In this document: one piece after another, positions 1 through 11,088 of the stretch | Numbering within the stretch: position 1 is the first letter of the stretch | Layout of the letters: every line of letters begins with the position of its first letter | Assembly: GCF_018417535.1 (NCBI RefSeq) | Contig: NZ_CP070978.1 | Span: forward strand, 2,976,001 to 3,040,000 | Length of the DNA: 64,000 bases | Direction: 5' to 3' | From: Burkholderia pyrrocinia | GTDB lineage: Bacteria > Pseudomonadota > Gammaproteobacteria > Burkholderiales > Burkholderiaceae | Made by a program: the position numbers and the translations under genes | Notes under the pieces: generated by a model | Database searches by the model: none | Told to the model about the DNA's origin: nothing | The model's input: the letters and a program-made list of their open reading frames with translations, nothing else

Positions 1-769
1 TCCCGCCCGCGCCCGGCCACGCGGCGGGCGGCATCCCGCGCAGCACCGCGCGCACGCGCTGCGCGAGCGCGTTCGGGTTGCGGTACTTGACGATGAAACT
101 GGCCGGCGCGTTGCGCAGGAACGTCTTCAGCGTCTTCGCGTTCTGCACGACCGGCAGCGTCGCGAATTCGGGATCGAAATCGACATACGAATCGGGCTCG
201 TTGAAACGCATGTCGTCGCAGAACATCGACGGATATTCGTGATCGGCGGGCGGCGTGTCGCAGCGGAAGCTCGCATGCAGCAGCGGGATGCGCCGCCCGA
301 TCAGCCAGCAGGTGAGCCCGTAGACGATGATGAAATAGGTCGCGTACGTGAACATCGCGGGCGTCGCGCCGTTGTTGCGGTGCACGAAGCGCAGCCGCAC
401 GCGCTGCGGGTTCGCGTCGAGCTCCGCGTGCAGGTCGTCGAGCACGCAGTGCATGAAATTCACCGCGCGCGCCATCGCGTGCAGCCCGTCGCGCGCGGAC
501 AGCGCGGCCTGGCTCAGCGCGATGAAGCTGCCGCTGCGCATCGGGTGGCGATCCTGCCCGAAAAACTCGTCGTCGAGCGCGCGCGCGATCGCGTTCCACA
601 GCGCGCCGTATTGCTGCGCGGAGACACGTGCGCGCGGCTGCCCGAGCAGCGCGGGGGCGATGCCGGCCTGCGCGAGCAGCGGTTCGGCCGCGACGCCGCG
701 CCGGGTGGCGAGCGCGACGCTGTACGCGACGAGGCTGATCGCGACGGTTCCCTTGTCTTCCTGCTTCAT
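1..769 (-). CDS. AraC family transcriptional regulator, 3' end cut by window edge
   Basis: The reverse strand encodes an open frame starting MKQEDKGTVAISLVAYSVAL and running off the left edge (about 256 residues visible). The visible part matches the N-terminal 'arabinose-binding' type ligand domain of OruR/ArgR-like AraC regulators: about 200 residues with an LLAQAGI segment near residue 32, then the beginning of the C-terminal region. The two helix-turn-helix motifs lie outside the window. It diverges from the valine-degradation operon with 137 bp between start codons, as mmsR (an AraC-type activator) accompanies mmsAB in Pseudomonas aeruginosa. By inference it activates this operon in response to a branched-chain catabolite. 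The gene is partial only because the window ends. Confidence 0.82.
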   Translation of the reverse strand, partial: MKQEDKGTVAISLVAYSVALATRRGVAAEPLLAQAGIAPALLGQPRARVSAQQYGALWNAIARALDDEFFGQDRHPMRSGSFIALSQAALSARDGLHAMARAVNFMHCVLDDLHAELDANPQRVRLRFVHRNNGATPAMFTYATYFIIVYGLTCWLIGRRIPLLHASFRCDTPPADHEYPSMFCDDMRFNEPDSYVDFDPEFATLPVVQNAKTLKTFLRNAPASFIVKYRNPNALAQRVRAVLRGMPPAAWPGAGG

Positions 770-804
770 CGGTGTCGCCGGTATGGCAAAAACGCTCAGT
801 GTAA

Positions 805-2040
<1,236 letters not shown>

Positions 2041-2209
2041 ACCGCGGCGGTCGCGTCCATAGAAACGGCACGCAGGGCACGAGGGCAGCGCGGTGAACGC
2101 GGCACGCAACGACGTGACCGTGGGCCGCGCGAGAGGGAATCGGGCATGCGCTGCAGCGCATGCGCCGGTTGACCGCGAGGCATGGAGACTGGAGACAGGA
2201 GACGACACG

Positions 2210-3916
2210 ATGACGGTACAGGCATTCCTGGACGCACGCGACTTTCTGCTGCGCCATCGCACCGACTACGAAACCGCGTACCGCGATTTCGAGTGGCCGG
2301 TGCTCGATGCGTTCAACTGGGCGCTCGACTACTTCGACCCGATGGCGCGCGGCAACGACCGGCCCGCACTGTGGATCGTCGACGCGGCGACCGGCACGGG
2401 CGATCCGTATTCGTTCGCGCAGATGTCCGAGCGTTCGTCGCGGATCGCGAACTGGCTGCGCTCGATCGGCGTCGTGCGCGGCGATCGCATCCTGCTGATG
2501 CTGCCGAACCGTGTCGAGCTGTGGGACGCGATGCTCGCCGCGATGAAGCTCGGCGCGATCGTGCTGCCGGCAACCACGCAACTGTCGGCTGACGACGTGC
2601 GCGATCGCGTGCAGATCGGCGGCGCGAAATACGCGATCGTCGACGAGAACGAAACCGCGAAATTCGAACAGCCGGACCTCGGCCTCGCGCGGAAGATCGT
2701 CGCCGGCGCGCCGCGCGCGGGCTGGCTCGCGATGAACGACGGCTATGCGGCGAGCGCCGCGTTCGAGCCGGACGCGGTCACGCACGCGAACGATCCGATG
2801 CTGCTGTACTTCACGTCGGGCACGACGTCGAAGCCGAAGCTCGTCGAGCATACGCACCGCACCTATCCGGTCGGCCATCTGTCGACGATGTACTGGGTCG
2901 GCCTGCAGCCGGGCGACATCCACTGGAACATCAGCTCGCCGGGCTGGGCGAAGCACGCGTGGAGCTGCTTCTTCGCGCCGTGGAATGCGCAGGCGTGCGT
3001 GTTCGCATTCAACTACGCGCGCTTCGAGCCGAAGGTCGTGCTCGATGCGCTCGTCAAATACCAGGTGACCACGCTGTGCGCGCCGCCTACCGTGTGGCGC
3101 ATGCTCGTACAGCAGCCGCTCGCGTCGTTCGACGTGAAGCTGCGCGAGATCGTCGGCGCGGGCGAGCCGCTGAATCCCGAGATCATCGAGCGCGTGAAGA
3201 AGGCGTGGGGCATCGCGATTCGCGACGGCTACGGCCAGACCGAGACGACCTGCCTGATCGGCAACTCGCCGGGCCAGCCGGTCGTCGCGGGCTCGATGGG
3301 CCGGCCGCTGCCCGGCTACCGCGTCGCGCTGCTCGACCCGGACGGCGTGCCCGTGACCGAAGGCGAGGTCGCGCTGCCGATCGGCGCCGGCGTCGCGCGC
3401 CCGGTCGGGCTGATGAGCGGTTATGCGAACAATCCCGACGCGACCGCCTACGCGATGCGCGACGGTCACTACCGCACGTCGGACATCGCGATGCGCCGCG
3501 ATGACGGTTATTACGTGTACATCGGCCGCGCGGACGACGTGTTCAAGTCGTCCGACTACCGGCTGAGCCCGTTCGAACTCGAGAGCGTGCTGATCGAGCA
3601 TCCGGCGATCGCCGAGGCGGCCGTCGTGCCGAGCCCCGACCCCGTGCGGCTGTCGGTGCCGAAAACCTTCATCACGCTGCGGCAGGGCTACGAGGAAAGC
3701 CCCGCGCTCGCGCTGGAGATCTTCCGCTTCTCGCGCGAGAAGCTCGCGCCGTACAAGCGCATCCGCCGCCTGCAGTTCGCGGAGCTGCCGAAGACGATCT
3801 CGGGGAAGATCCGCCGCGTCGAGCTGCGCCGCCGCGAGATCGAACGCGGCGACGACGCGACCGCGCGAATGCCCGGCGAATACTGGGAAGAGGATTTTGC
3901 CGCCGAACTGAAATGA
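2210..3916 (+). CDS. AMP-forming acyl-CoA synthetase
   Basis: Adenylate-forming acid:CoA ligase of 568 residues. The AMP-binding signature YFTSGTTSKPK lies near residue 202, the GYGQTETT adenine-binding motif near 340, and the C-terminal KTISGKIRR segment near 527 carries the invariant lysine. The start at 2210 (MTVQAFLDAR) follows GGAGACAGGAGA; the frame is open further upstream but that part looks non-coding. The sequence resembles acetyl/butyryl-CoA synthetase (ACSM-like) enzymes. Within a valine-degradation operon it may activate free isobutyrate or another short branched acid so that it can enter the pathway; this substrate is inferred from position only. Confidence 0.88.
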   Translation: MTVQAFLDARDFLLRHRTDYETAYRDFEWPVLDAFNWALDYFDPMARGNDRPALWIVDAATGTGDPYSFAQMSERSSRIANWLRSIGVVRGDRILLMLPNRVELWDAMLAAMKLGAIVLPATTQLSADDVRDRVQIGGAKYAIVDENETAKFEQPDLGLARKIVAGAPRAGWLAMNDGYAASAAFEPDAVTHANDPMLLYFTSGTTSKPKLVEHTHRTYPVGHLSTMYWVGLQPGDIHWNISSPGWAKHAWSCFFAPWNAQACVFAFNYARFEPKVVLDALVKYQVTTLCAPPTVWRMLVQQPLASFDVKLREIVGAGEPLNPEIIERVKKAWGIAIRDGYGQTETTCLIGNSPGQPVVAGSMGRPLPGYRVALLDPDGVPVTEGEVALPIGAGVARPVGLMSGYANNPDATAYAMRDGHYRTSDIAMRRDDGYYVYIGRADDVFKSSDYRLSPFELESVLIEHPAIAEAAVVPSPDPVRLSVPKTFITLRQGYEESPALALEIFRFSREKLAPYKRIRRLQFAELPKTISGKIRRVELRRREIERGDDATARMPGEYWEEDFAAELK

Positions 3917-4015
3917 CCTGGCCGCGGGCCGCGCGTGTTGCGCTGCCCGCCGATGCATCGAACCAGCCGCCTGCGCGCGACGTCGCGCGGCGGCACTCCC
4001 AAGGAGAGTGAAACG

Positions 4016-5545
4016 ATGAACGCGAATCCGACGCCCCGGACGGGGCAAGACGTGCCGACGGTCAAGCTGCTGATCGACGGCGCCTTCGTCGAGTCCGCCA
4101 CGAACGAGTGGCGCGATATCGTCAACCCGGCGACGCAGCAGGTGCTCGCGCGCGTGCCGTTCGCGACCGTCGCCGAAGTCGACGCGGCCGTGCAGGCCGC
4201 GCACGCCGCCTATGCGACGTGGAAGAACACACCGATCGCCGCGCGCATGCGCATCATGCTGAAGTTCCAGGATCTCGTGCGCACGAACCAGCAGCGCATC
4301 GCGAAGACGCTGACGGCCGAGCAGGGCAAGACGATTCCCGATGCCGAAGGCGATATCTTCCGCGGCCTCGAAGTGGTCGAGCACGCGTGCTCGATCGGTT
4401 CGCTGCAGCTCGGTGAATTCGCGGAGAACGTCGCAGGCGGCGTCGATACCTACACGCTGCGCCAGCCGCTCGGCGTGTGCGCGGGCATCACGCCGTTCAA
4501 CTTCCCCGCAATGATTCCGCTGTGGATGTTCCCGATGGCGATCGTTTGCGGCAACACGTTCGTGCTGAAGCCGTCGGAGCAGGACCCGATGTCGACGATG
4601 GAACTCGTCGCGCTCGCGATCGAGGCCGGCATACCGAAAGGGGTACTGAACGTCGTGCACGGCGGCAAGGAAGTCGTCGATGCGATCTGCACGCATCCGC
4701 TCGTGAAGGCGATCTCGTTCGTCGGCTCGACGGCAGTCGGTACGCATGTGTACCAGCTCGGCAGCGCGCATGGCAAGCGCGTGCAGTCGATGATGGGCGC
4801 GAAGAACCACGCGGTGGTGTTGCCCGATGCGAACCGCGAGCAGACGATCAATGCGCTCGTCGGCGCCGGCTTCGGCGCGGCGGGGCAGCGCTGCATGGCG
4901 ACATCGGTCGCGGTGCTGGTTGGCGACGCGCGCGACTGGTTGCCCGATCTCGTCGCCAAGGCGAAGCTTTTGAAGGTGAATGCGGGTGCGGAAGCCGGCA
5001 CCGACGTCGGCCCGGTCGTGTCGAAGACCGCGAAGGAACGCATCCTGTCGCTGATCGAAGCGGGCGTGAACGAAGGCGCGAAGCTCGAACTCGACGGCCG
5101 CGGTGTGACGGTGCCCGGCTACGAAAGCGGCAACTTCATCGGCCCGACGATCTTCTCGGGCGTGAAGACCGACATGTCGGTCTACACGCACGAAATCTTC
5201 GGCCCGGTGCTCGTCGTGCTCGAAGCCGACACGCTCGACGACGCGATCGCGCTCGTCAACGCGAACCCGTTCGGCAACGGCGTGGGCCTGTTCACGCAAA
5301 GCGGGGCCGCCGCGCGCAAGTTCCAGAGCGAAATCGACATCGGCCAGGTCGGCATCAACATCCCGATTCCGGTACCGGTGCCGTTCTTCAGCTTCACCGG
5401 TTCGCGCGGGTCGAAGCTCGGCGATCTCGGCCCGTACGGCAAGCAGGTCGTGCAGTTCTACACGCAGACGAAGACGGTCACCGCGCGCTGGTTCGACGAC
5501 GACACGACGGCCGGCCCGGTGAATACGACGATCCGGCTGCATTGA
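4016..5545 (+). CDS. mmsA: Methylmalonate-semialdehyde dehydrogenase (CoA-acylating)
   Basis: NAD-dependent, CoA-acylating aldehyde dehydrogenase of 509 residues. It converts methylmalonate semialdehyde to propionyl-CoA in valine (and thymine) degradation. The catalytic cysteine lies in GQRCMATS (Cys293), and the N-terminal half has the cofactor-binding [15 protein letters not shown] segment typical of MmsA. The start at 4016 follows a clear AAGGAGAG ribosome-binding site, so the longer frame from 3935 is not used. It is separated from mmsB by 18 bp. The mmsA-mmsB order matches the well-studied Pseudomonas operon. Confidence 0.95.
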   Translation: MNANPTPRTGQDVPTVKLLIDGAFVESATNEWRDIVNPATQQVLARVPFATVAEVDAAVQAAHAAYATWKNTPIAARMRIMLKFQDLVRTNQQRIAKTLTAEQGKTIPDAEGDIFRGLEVVEHACSIGSLQLGEFAENVAGGVDTYTLRQPLGVCAGITPFNFPAMIPLWMFPMAIVCGNTFVLKPSEQDPMSTMELVALAIEAGIPKGVLNVVHGGKEVVDAICTHPLVKAISFVGSTAVGTHVYQLGSAHGKRVQSMMGAKNHAVVLPDANREQTINALVGAGFGAAGQRCMATSVAVLVGDARDWLPDLVAKAKLLKVNAGAEAGTDVGPVVSKTAKERILSLIEAGVNEGAKLELDGRGVTVPGYESGNFIGPTIFSGVKTDMSVYTHEIFGPVLVVLEADTLDDAIALVNANPFGNGVGLFTQSGAAARKFQSEIDIGQVGINIPIPVPVPFFSFTGSRGSKLGDLGPYGKQVVQFYTQTKTVTARWFDDDTTAGPVNTTIRLH

Positions 5546-5563
5546 GCGGCGGAGGACACGAAA

Positions 5564-6466
5564 ATGAAAATCGGATTTATCGGCCTGGGTCACATGGGTG
5601 CGCCGATGGCGCTGAACCTGTTGAAGGCCGGCCATGAAGTGCATGCGTTCGACCTGAGCGCCGACGCATTGCGCGCGCTGCAGGACGCCGGCGCGCAGGT
5701 TGCCGCGTCGCCGCGCGATGCCGCGTCGGGCGCGACGTTCGTGATCACGATGCTGCCGGCCGCACCGCACGTGCGCTCGGTGCTGTCCGGCGAAAACGGC
5801 GTGCTGGCCGGCCTCGGTGCGGGCGCGACCGTGATCGATTCGAGCACGATCGACCCGGCGAGCGCGCAGGCATTCGGCGCGCTGGTGCGCGAGCACGGCG
5901 GCGCGTTCGTCGATGCGCCGGTATCGGGCGGCACCGGCGGCGCGGCGGCCGGCACGCTGACCTTCATGGTCGGCGGCAGCGATGCCGATTTCGAGCGCGT
6001 GAAACCCGTGCTCGCCGGCATGGGCAAGAACATCGTCCACTGCGGCGCGACGGGCATGGGGCAGGTCGCGAAGGTCTGCAACAACCTCGTGCTCGGCATC
6101 TCGATGGCGGCCGTATCGGAGGCGATGTCGCTCGGCGTCGCGCTCGGCATCGACCCGAAGGTGCTGGCCGGCATCGTCAATACGTCGACGGGCCGCTGCT
6201 GGAGCTCGGACACGTACAACCCGTATCCGGGCGTGATCGACACCGCGCCGTCGTCGCGCGGCTACTCGGGCGGCTTCGGCACCGACCTGATGCTGAAGGA
6301 TCTCGGCCTCGCGAACGACGCCGCGAAGCAGGCGCGCCAGCCCGTCTATCTCGGCGCGCTCGCGCAGCAGCTTTACCAGACGATGAGTAGCCGCGGCGAC
6401 GGGCAACTCGATTTCTCGGCGGTGATCCGCCTGTACCAACCGGCAACGAAGAAGGACGCGACATGA
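5564..6466 (+). CDS. mmsB: 3-hydroxyisobutyrate dehydrogenase
   Basis: NAD-dependent oxidoreductase of 300 residues that oxidises 3-hydroxyisobutyrate to methylmalonate semialdehyde, the substrate of MmsA. A Rossmann glycine motif GLGHMG lies at residues 7-12, the substrate segment DAPVSGGTGGA is in the middle, and the active-site lysine lies in GMGQVAKVCNN (near residue 171). A GGAGGA ribosome-binding site precedes the ATG. The stop codon overlaps the start of the next gene (ATGA at 6463-6466), so the two are probably translationally coupled. Confidence 0.94.
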   Translation: MKIGFIGLGHMGAPMALNLLKAGHEVHAFDLSADALRALQDAGAQVAASPRDAASGATFVITMLPAAPHVRSVLSGENGVLAGLGAGATVIDSSTIDPASAQAFGALVREHGGAFVDAPVSGGTGGAAAGTLTFMVGGSDADFERVKPVLAGMGKNIVHCGATGMGQVAKVCNNLVLGISMAAVSEAMSLGVALGIDPKVLAGIVNTSTGRCWSSDTYNPYPGVIDTAPSSRGYSGGFGTDLMLKDLGLANDAAKQARQPVYLGALAQQLYQTMSSRGDGQLDFSAVIRLYQPATKKDAT

Positions 6467-7254
6467 TCGAACTGGACTACGTCGACGACGGCGCGATCGC
6501 GTGCGCGACGCTCAAGCGTCCGCCCGCGAACGCCTTTACCGCCGAAGGGCTGCAGCAACTGCAGGAAACCGTCGCCGAACTGAACGCGAACCCGCGCGTG
6601 CGCGCGCTGGTGATCACGGGCGACGGCCCGAAGTTCTTCAGCGCGGGCGCCGATCTCAACACGTTCGCCGACGGCGACCGCGCGGTCGCGCGCGCGATGG
6701 CGTCGCGTTTCGGTGCGGCATTCGAGGCGCTGCACGATGCACGCGTCGTGACGATCGCGGCGATCAACGGCTACGCGATGGGCGGCGGCCTCGAATGCGC
6801 GCTCGCGTGCGACCTGCGGATCGCGGAGACGCATGCGCAGATGGCACTGCCGGAGCCGTCGGTCGGCCTGCTGCCGTGCGGGCTCGGCACGCAGACGCTG
6901 CCCTGGCTCGTCGGCGAAGGCTGGGCGAAGAAGATCATCCTGACCGGCGCGCGCGTCGATGCGGCGACGGCGCTCAGGATCGGCCTCGTCGAAGACGTGG
7001 TCGAGAGCGGGGCGGCACGCGACGCGGCGCTGGCGCTGGCGCGCAACGTCGCGCGGCAGAGCCCGCACGCGGTTGCATACAGCAAGGAGCTGATCGGCCT
7101 CGCGCGCCGCGGCGTGCCGCGCAGCGCGGCGCTCGCGGTCGAGCGCGAACGCTTCGTCGACCTGTTCGACACGAACGATCCGCGCGAAGGCGTAGCCGCG
7201 TTTCTCGGCAAGCGCGCGCCGCAGTGGCACACCGACGGAGAGCCGCAACGATGA
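6463..7254 (+). CDS. Enoyl-CoA hydratase/isomerase family protein
   Basis: Crotonase-fold protein of 263 residues with the oxyanion-hole segments FFSAGADL (near residue 55) and GYAMGGGLECALACD (near residue 104). In valine degradation this step hydrates methacrylyl-CoA to 3-hydroxyisobutyryl-CoA, which fits the gene order. It overlaps mmsB upstream and the hydrolase downstream by 4-bp ATGA junctions, so the three are one tightly coupled unit. Substrate specificity is inferred from context; a plain short-chain enoyl-CoA hydratase would look the same. Confidence 0.88.
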   Translation: MIELDYVDDGAIACATLKRPPANAFTAEGLQQLQETVAELNANPRVRALVITGDGPKFFSAGADLNTFADGDRAVARAMASRFGAAFEALHDARVVTIAAINGYAMGGGLECALACDLRIAETHAQMALPEPSVGLLPCGLGTQTLPWLVGEGWAKKIILTGARVDAATALRIGLVEDVVESGAARDAALALARNVARQSPHAVAYSKELIGLARRGVPRSAALAVERERFVDLFDTNDPREGVAAFLGKRAPQWHTDGEPQR

Positions 7255-8390
7255 GCACGCCGGTGACGACTTCCGACGCGTTCGCGGAACCCGCGCCCGA
7301 GGTGCTGTTCCGCGTGGTGAATCGCGTGGCGCTGATCACGCTGAACCGGCCGGCCGCGCTCAATGCGCTGTCGTACGCGATGATCGGCGAGCTGGCCGCG
7401 CTTTTCGAGCGCTGCCGTCACGACGACCAGATTGTCGCGGTCGTGCTGCGCGGTGCGGGCGAGAAGGGCTTCTGCGCGGGCGGCGACGTGCGCGCGCTGT
7501 ACCGGATGGTCGCGCAACGCGAAACCTGGCTGCCGTTCTTCGTGGACGAATACCGGCTCGACTACGCGATCCACACGTTCCCGAAGCCGGTGGTCGCGCT
7601 GATGGACGGCGTGACGATGGGCGGCGGCATGGGCCTCGCGCAAGGCGCGGCGCTGCGCGTGGCGACCGAGCGCAGCAAGATCGCGATGCCGGAAACGCGC
7701 ATCGGCCTCGTGCCCGACGTCGGCGCGACGCATTTCCTGTCGCGCATGCCGGTCGAACTCGAACTGTACGTGGGGCTGACCGGCGCGATGCTGTCGGGCG
7801 CCGACGCGCTGACCGCGAAGCTGGCAGACCTGTGCGTGCCGTCCGCGTGGCTCGACACGTTCGAGACGCGCATCGAAAGCGTCAAGTGGGACGACGACGT
7901 GCTGCCGGCGCTGCGCAAGGTGTTCGAGCCGCCGTGCAACGTCGTGCCGCATGCGGCGCTCGACAGCCAGATGCCGTGGATCGTCCGCCACTTCGACAAG
8001 CGTTCGACCGTCGAGCGGATCGTCGCGACGCTGACGCAGGATCTCGCGCGCGACGAGCTGACGCGCGAGCACCGTCAATGGCTGCAGGCGACGCTCGATA
8101 CGCTCGCCGGCCATTCGCCGACGATGCTGCACGTGACGCGCGAAGCGTTGCTGCGCGGCCGGCAGATGACGCTTGCCGAATCGTTCCGGATGGAGCTGGG
8201 TATCGTTGCGCGCGCGATCGAGGAAGGCGACTTCTGCGAAGGCGTGCGCGCGCATCTCGTCGACAAGGATCGCAAGCCGCGCTGGGCGCCCGCATCGCTC
8301 GTCGAGCTGCGCGCCGAACGCGTGCGGCATTTCCTGACGTCGCCGTGGAAGCTGTTCGCGCATCCGCTCGCCGATCTCGGCGTGGCGTGA
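7251..8390 (+). CDS. 3-hydroxyisobutyryl-CoA hydrolase
   Basis: Crotonase-superfamily protein of 379 residues. It is longer than a hydratase and has the extended C-terminal region (about residues 240-379) typical of HIBCH-type hydrolases. Motifs FCAGGDVRALY (near residue 76) and TMGGGMG (near residue 122) form the CoA-binding oxyanion hole. It releases free 3-hydroxyisobutyrate from its CoA ester, feeding MmsB. The ATG at 7251 overlaps the preceding stop. This is the last gene of the operon and is followed directly by a perfect 24-bp palindrome. Confidence 0.88.
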   Translation: MSTPVTTSDAFAEPAPEVLFRVVNRVALITLNRPAALNALSYAMIGELAALFERCRHDDQIVAVVLRGAGEKGFCAGGDVRALYRMVAQRETWLPFFVDEYRLDYAIHTFPKPVVALMDGVTMGGGMGLAQGAALRVATERSKIAMPETRIGLVPDVGATHFLSRMPVELELYVGLTGAMLSGADALTAKLADLCVPSAWLDTFETRIESVKWDDDVLPALRKVFEPPCNVVPHAALDSQMPWIVRHFDKRSTVERIVATLTQDLARDELTREHRQWLQATLDTLAGHSPTMLHVTREALLRGRQMTLAESFRMELGIVARAIEEGDFCEGVRAHLVDKDRKPRWAPASLVELRAERVRHFLTSPWKLFAHPLADLGVA

Positions 8391-8394
8391 CCGC

Positions 8395-8418
8395 CCGACG
8401 CGCCGTACGGCGCGTCGG
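8395..8418 (+). terminator. Intrinsic terminator of the valine operon
   Basis: A perfect palindrome with 11-bp arms (CCGACGCGCCG and its complement) around a TA centre, followed by TTTCATTT. It lies in the 30-bp gap between the operon's stop codon and the convergent LysR gene's stop, so it may serve both strands. Confidence 0.75.
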
Positions 8419-8420
8419 TT

Positions 8421-9350
8421 TCATTTCATCTCGTTGAACGCATCCCGGCGCTCGATCATCGGCGGAATCGCCTGTGCGAGCGCGTCGATCACGCAGCGCG
8501 TCTTGCGCGGCAGGTAACGCGTCTTTGGCCAGATCGCGTGAATGTCGCCTTCGCAGACGAAGCAGCGGTCGAGCACGACCGCCATCTCGCCGCGCTTCAC
8601 GTAGTAGTCGAGCAGCCAGCTCGGCAGCCATGCGATCCCGAACCCCGACGCACCGGCCGCCGCGATCGCCTGCACGTCGTCGAAACTCAACTGATGCTGC
8701 ATGTCGACGCGTACCGTCGAGCCGTCCGGCGCGCGCAGGTCCCACGGCTGCGGCACGCCCGAGCGTGAATATGCGATGGTCCGGTGATGCTTCAGATCGT
8801 CGAGCGACTTCGGCATCCCGTAGCGCGCGAGATACGACGGCGCCGCGCCGAGGCTGCCGTATTGCGTGCCGAGCCGGCGCACCGCGAGGCTCGTGCTGTC
8901 CGCGAGCGTGCCGATCCGCACCGCGAGGTCGATGCCTTCCTCGACGAGATCGACGAAGCGGTCGGTGATCGACACGTCGATCCGCAGGTGCGGATAGGTG
9001 CGCGCGAGGTCGAGCACGATCGGCGTCACGCAGTGGTGCCCGAACGCGAGCGGCACGCTCAGCCGCAGCTTGCCGCGCGCCTCGTGGCGGCCGCAGTCGA
9101 GATCGGCTTCCGCCGCTTCCAGTTCCGACAGCGCGCGTACGCAGCGGTCGTAGTACGCCTGGCCGTCGTCGGTCAGGCTCTGGCTGCGCGTCGTGCGCTG
9201 CAGCAGCCGAGCGCCGAGCCGCTTCTCGAGCCGCGCGACCGCCTTGCCGACGGCCGAACGCGTCATGTCGAGCCGCTCCGCGGCGAGCGCGAAGCTGCCC
9301 GATTCCACCACCTGGACGAAGGTCGTTACGCCGTCGAGTCTGTCGGTCAT
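8421..9350 (-). CDS. LysR family transcriptional regulator
   Basis: LysR regulator of 309 residues. The N-terminal winged helix (FVQVVESGSFALAAERLDMTRSAVGKAVARLE) is followed by a substrate-binding domain to the C-terminus. The start is placed at MTDRLDGV (9350) because LysR homology begins there; the 17 extra upstream residues (to 9401) are low-complexity and unlike the family. It diverges from an MFS exporter gene with 178 bp between starts, the usual arrangement for a regulator controlling its neighbour. The inducing ligand cannot be told from sequence. Confidence 0.88.
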   Translation of the reverse strand: MTDRLDGVTTFVQVVESGSFALAAERLDMTRSAVGKAVARLEKRLGARLLQRTTRSQSLTDDGQAYYDRCVRALSELEAAEADLDCGRHEARGKLRLSVPLAFGHHCVTPIVLDLARTYPHLRIDVSITDRFVDLVEEGIDLAVRIGTLADSTSLAVRRLGTQYGSLGAAPSYLARYGMPKSLDDLKHHRTIAYSRSGVPQPWDLRAPDGSTVRVDMQHQLSFDDVQAIAAAGASGFGIAWLPSWLLDYYVKRGEMAVVLDRCFVCEGDIHAIWPKTRYLPRKTRCVIDALAQAIPPMIERRDAFNEMK

Positions 9351-9404
9351 GGCAGGTTGTGCTGATTGAGTCCTGTGATTCCCCAGTTTGGAGATATGCA
9401 TGCG

Positions 9405-9433
9405 TCAATGGGGAGTGAAATTCTCACTATAGT
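9405..9433. promoter_or_regulatory. Divergent promoter/operator between LysR and MFS genes
   Basis: An AGTGA-N5-TCACT imperfect palindrome (9414-9428) abuts the symmetric octamer ACTATAGT (9426-9433), which supplies a TATAGT -10 hexamer on both strands. No good -35 is seen on the plus strand, as expected for a LysR-activated promoter. A looser CCCCA...TGGGG inverted pair lies just upstream (about 9381-9413). Confidence 0.45.
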
Positions 9434-9528
9434 ACCGATTCCCGTTCAGCGTGCGTCGCCGGCCGCGCGCGGCAAATCCTTCTCACCTGGAGGCGCGCGG
9501 CCTGTCGCCGGGCCGCCGCGCAATACGC

Positions 9529-11067
9529 ATGACGCTATCCGACTCCCGCAGGAATGCGGTCGCGCTCGCGGCCGTCTGTCTCACGTCGCTGATGTTCGGC
9601 CTCGAAATCTCGAGCGTGCCGGTGATCCTGCCGACGCTCGAACACGTGCTGCATGGCGATTTCAACGGCATGCAGTGGATCATGAACGCGTACACGATCG
9701 CATGTACGACGGTGCTGATGGCGGCCGGCACGCTCGCGGACCGGTTCGGCCGCAAGCGCGTGTACGTGATCGGCACCGTGCTGTTCGGCGCGACGTCGCT
9801 GCTGTGCGGGCTCGCGCCGAACGTGCCGGTGCTCGTCGCGGGCCGGCTGCTGCAGGGCGCCAGCGGCGGCGCGATGCTGATCTGCCAGATCGCGGTGCTG
9901 TCGCACCAGTTCCGCGAAGGTCGCGAGCGCGGCCGCGCATTCGGGATCTGGGGGATCGTGTTCGGCATCGGGCTCGGCTTCGGGCCGATCGTCGGCGGCG
10001 CGATCGTCGCGCTGGCGAGCTGGCCGTGGGTGTTCCTCGTCCATGCGCCGCTCGCGGCCGTGGCGCTCGCGCTGATCGGCGGCGCGGTGCAGGAGTCGCG
10101 CGATCCGCATGCGGGCACGCTCGACGTCGCGGGCATCGTCACGCTGTCGCTCGCGGTGCTCGGCCTCGCGTTCTACATCACGCAGAGCGCGGAGCTCGGG
10201 CTGACGAGCGCCGCCGGCCTCGGCGTGCTCGGCGCGACCGTGCTGGCGCTCGTGGGCTTCTTCGTCGCGGAGCGCGCCAGCGCGCGGCCGATGTTCGACT
10301 TCTCCGTGTTCCGGATTCGCGCGTTCACCGGCGCGATCTTCGGCTCGATGGGGATGAACTTCAGCTTCTGGCCGTTCATGATCTACCTGCCGATCTGGTT
10401 CCAGGTCGCGCTCGGCTACGACAGCGTGACGGCCGGCCTCGCGCTGCTCGCGTACACGCTGCCGACGCTGGTCGCGCCGCCGTTCGGCGAACGGCTCGCG
10501 CTGCGCTACGGGCCGGGCGTCGTGATCCCGGGCGGCCTGTTCACGATCGCGGCCGGCTTCGCGCTGATGCGGCTCGGCAGCGCGGCGGAGCACGCGAGCT
10601 GGCTCACGATGCTGCCCGGCTGCGTGATCGCCGGCATCGGGCTCGGGCTCACGAACACGCCCGTCACCAACACGACGACGGGTGCGGTGCCGAGCGCGCG
10701 GGCCGGGATGGCGTCGGGCATCGACATGAGCGCGCGGATGATCTCGCTCGCGCTGAACATCGCGACGATGGGCTTCGTGCTGGTCGCGGGGATTGTCGCG
10801 AGCCTGAAGGGCGGTGCCGCGGGTGCGATCGGCGATGCGGCGCTGCGCCGGCTTGCGCAGGAGATCGCGTCGGGTCGTACCGACGGGCTGTACGCGATCG
10901 CACCGGCGCTCGCGCAGGCCGACCCGACCGGCGCGGCGCTGCACGCGGCGCTCGTGCACGGGTTCGGCTGGGTGATGGTGTACGGCGCGGCCGGCGTGGC
11001 CGTGCTCGCGACCGCGAGCGCGGTGGCGTTCGCGCCGGCGCGGCGTGGAGCGGCCGTGTGCGAATGA
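9529..11067 (+). CDS. MFS drug/solute exporter (DHA2, EmrB/QacA type)
   Basis: Integral membrane transporter of 512 residues with many hydrophobic segments consistent with 14 helices. The MFS motif A variant GTLADRFGRKRVY lies near residue 67, and the antiporter-type motif C region is near residue 150. The start at MTLSDSRRN (9529) has no close Shine-Dalgarno; a GGAGG lies about 40 bp upstream, so initiation is somewhat uncertain. It is probably controlled by the divergent LysR gene. The substrate is unknown. Confidence 0.85.
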   Translation: MTLSDSRRNAVALAAVCLTSLMFGLEISSVPVILPTLEHVLHGDFNGMQWIMNAYTIACTTVLMAAGTLADRFGRKRVYVIGTVLFGATSLLCGLAPNVPVLVAGRLLQGASGGAMLICQIAVLSHQFREGRERGRAFGIWGIVFGIGLGFGPIVGGAIVALASWPWVFLVHAPLAAVALALIGGAVQESRDPHAGTLDVAGIVTLSLAVLGLAFYITQSAELGLTSAAGLGVLGATVLALVGFFVAERASARPMFDFSVFRIRAFTGAIFGSMGMNFSFWPFMIYLPIWFQVALGYDSVTAGLALLAYTLPTLVAPPFGERLALRYGPGVVIPGGLFTIAAGFALMRLGSAAEHASWLTMLPGCVIAGIGLGLTNTPVTNTTTGAVPSARAGMASGIDMSARMISLALNIATMGFVLVAGIVASLKGGAAGAIGDAALRRLAQEIASGRTDGLYAIAPALAQADPTGAALHAALVHGFGWVMVYGAAGVAVLATASAVAFAPARRGAAVCE

Positions 11068-11088
11068 CGCGGAATGCGGCCGCGCCGG

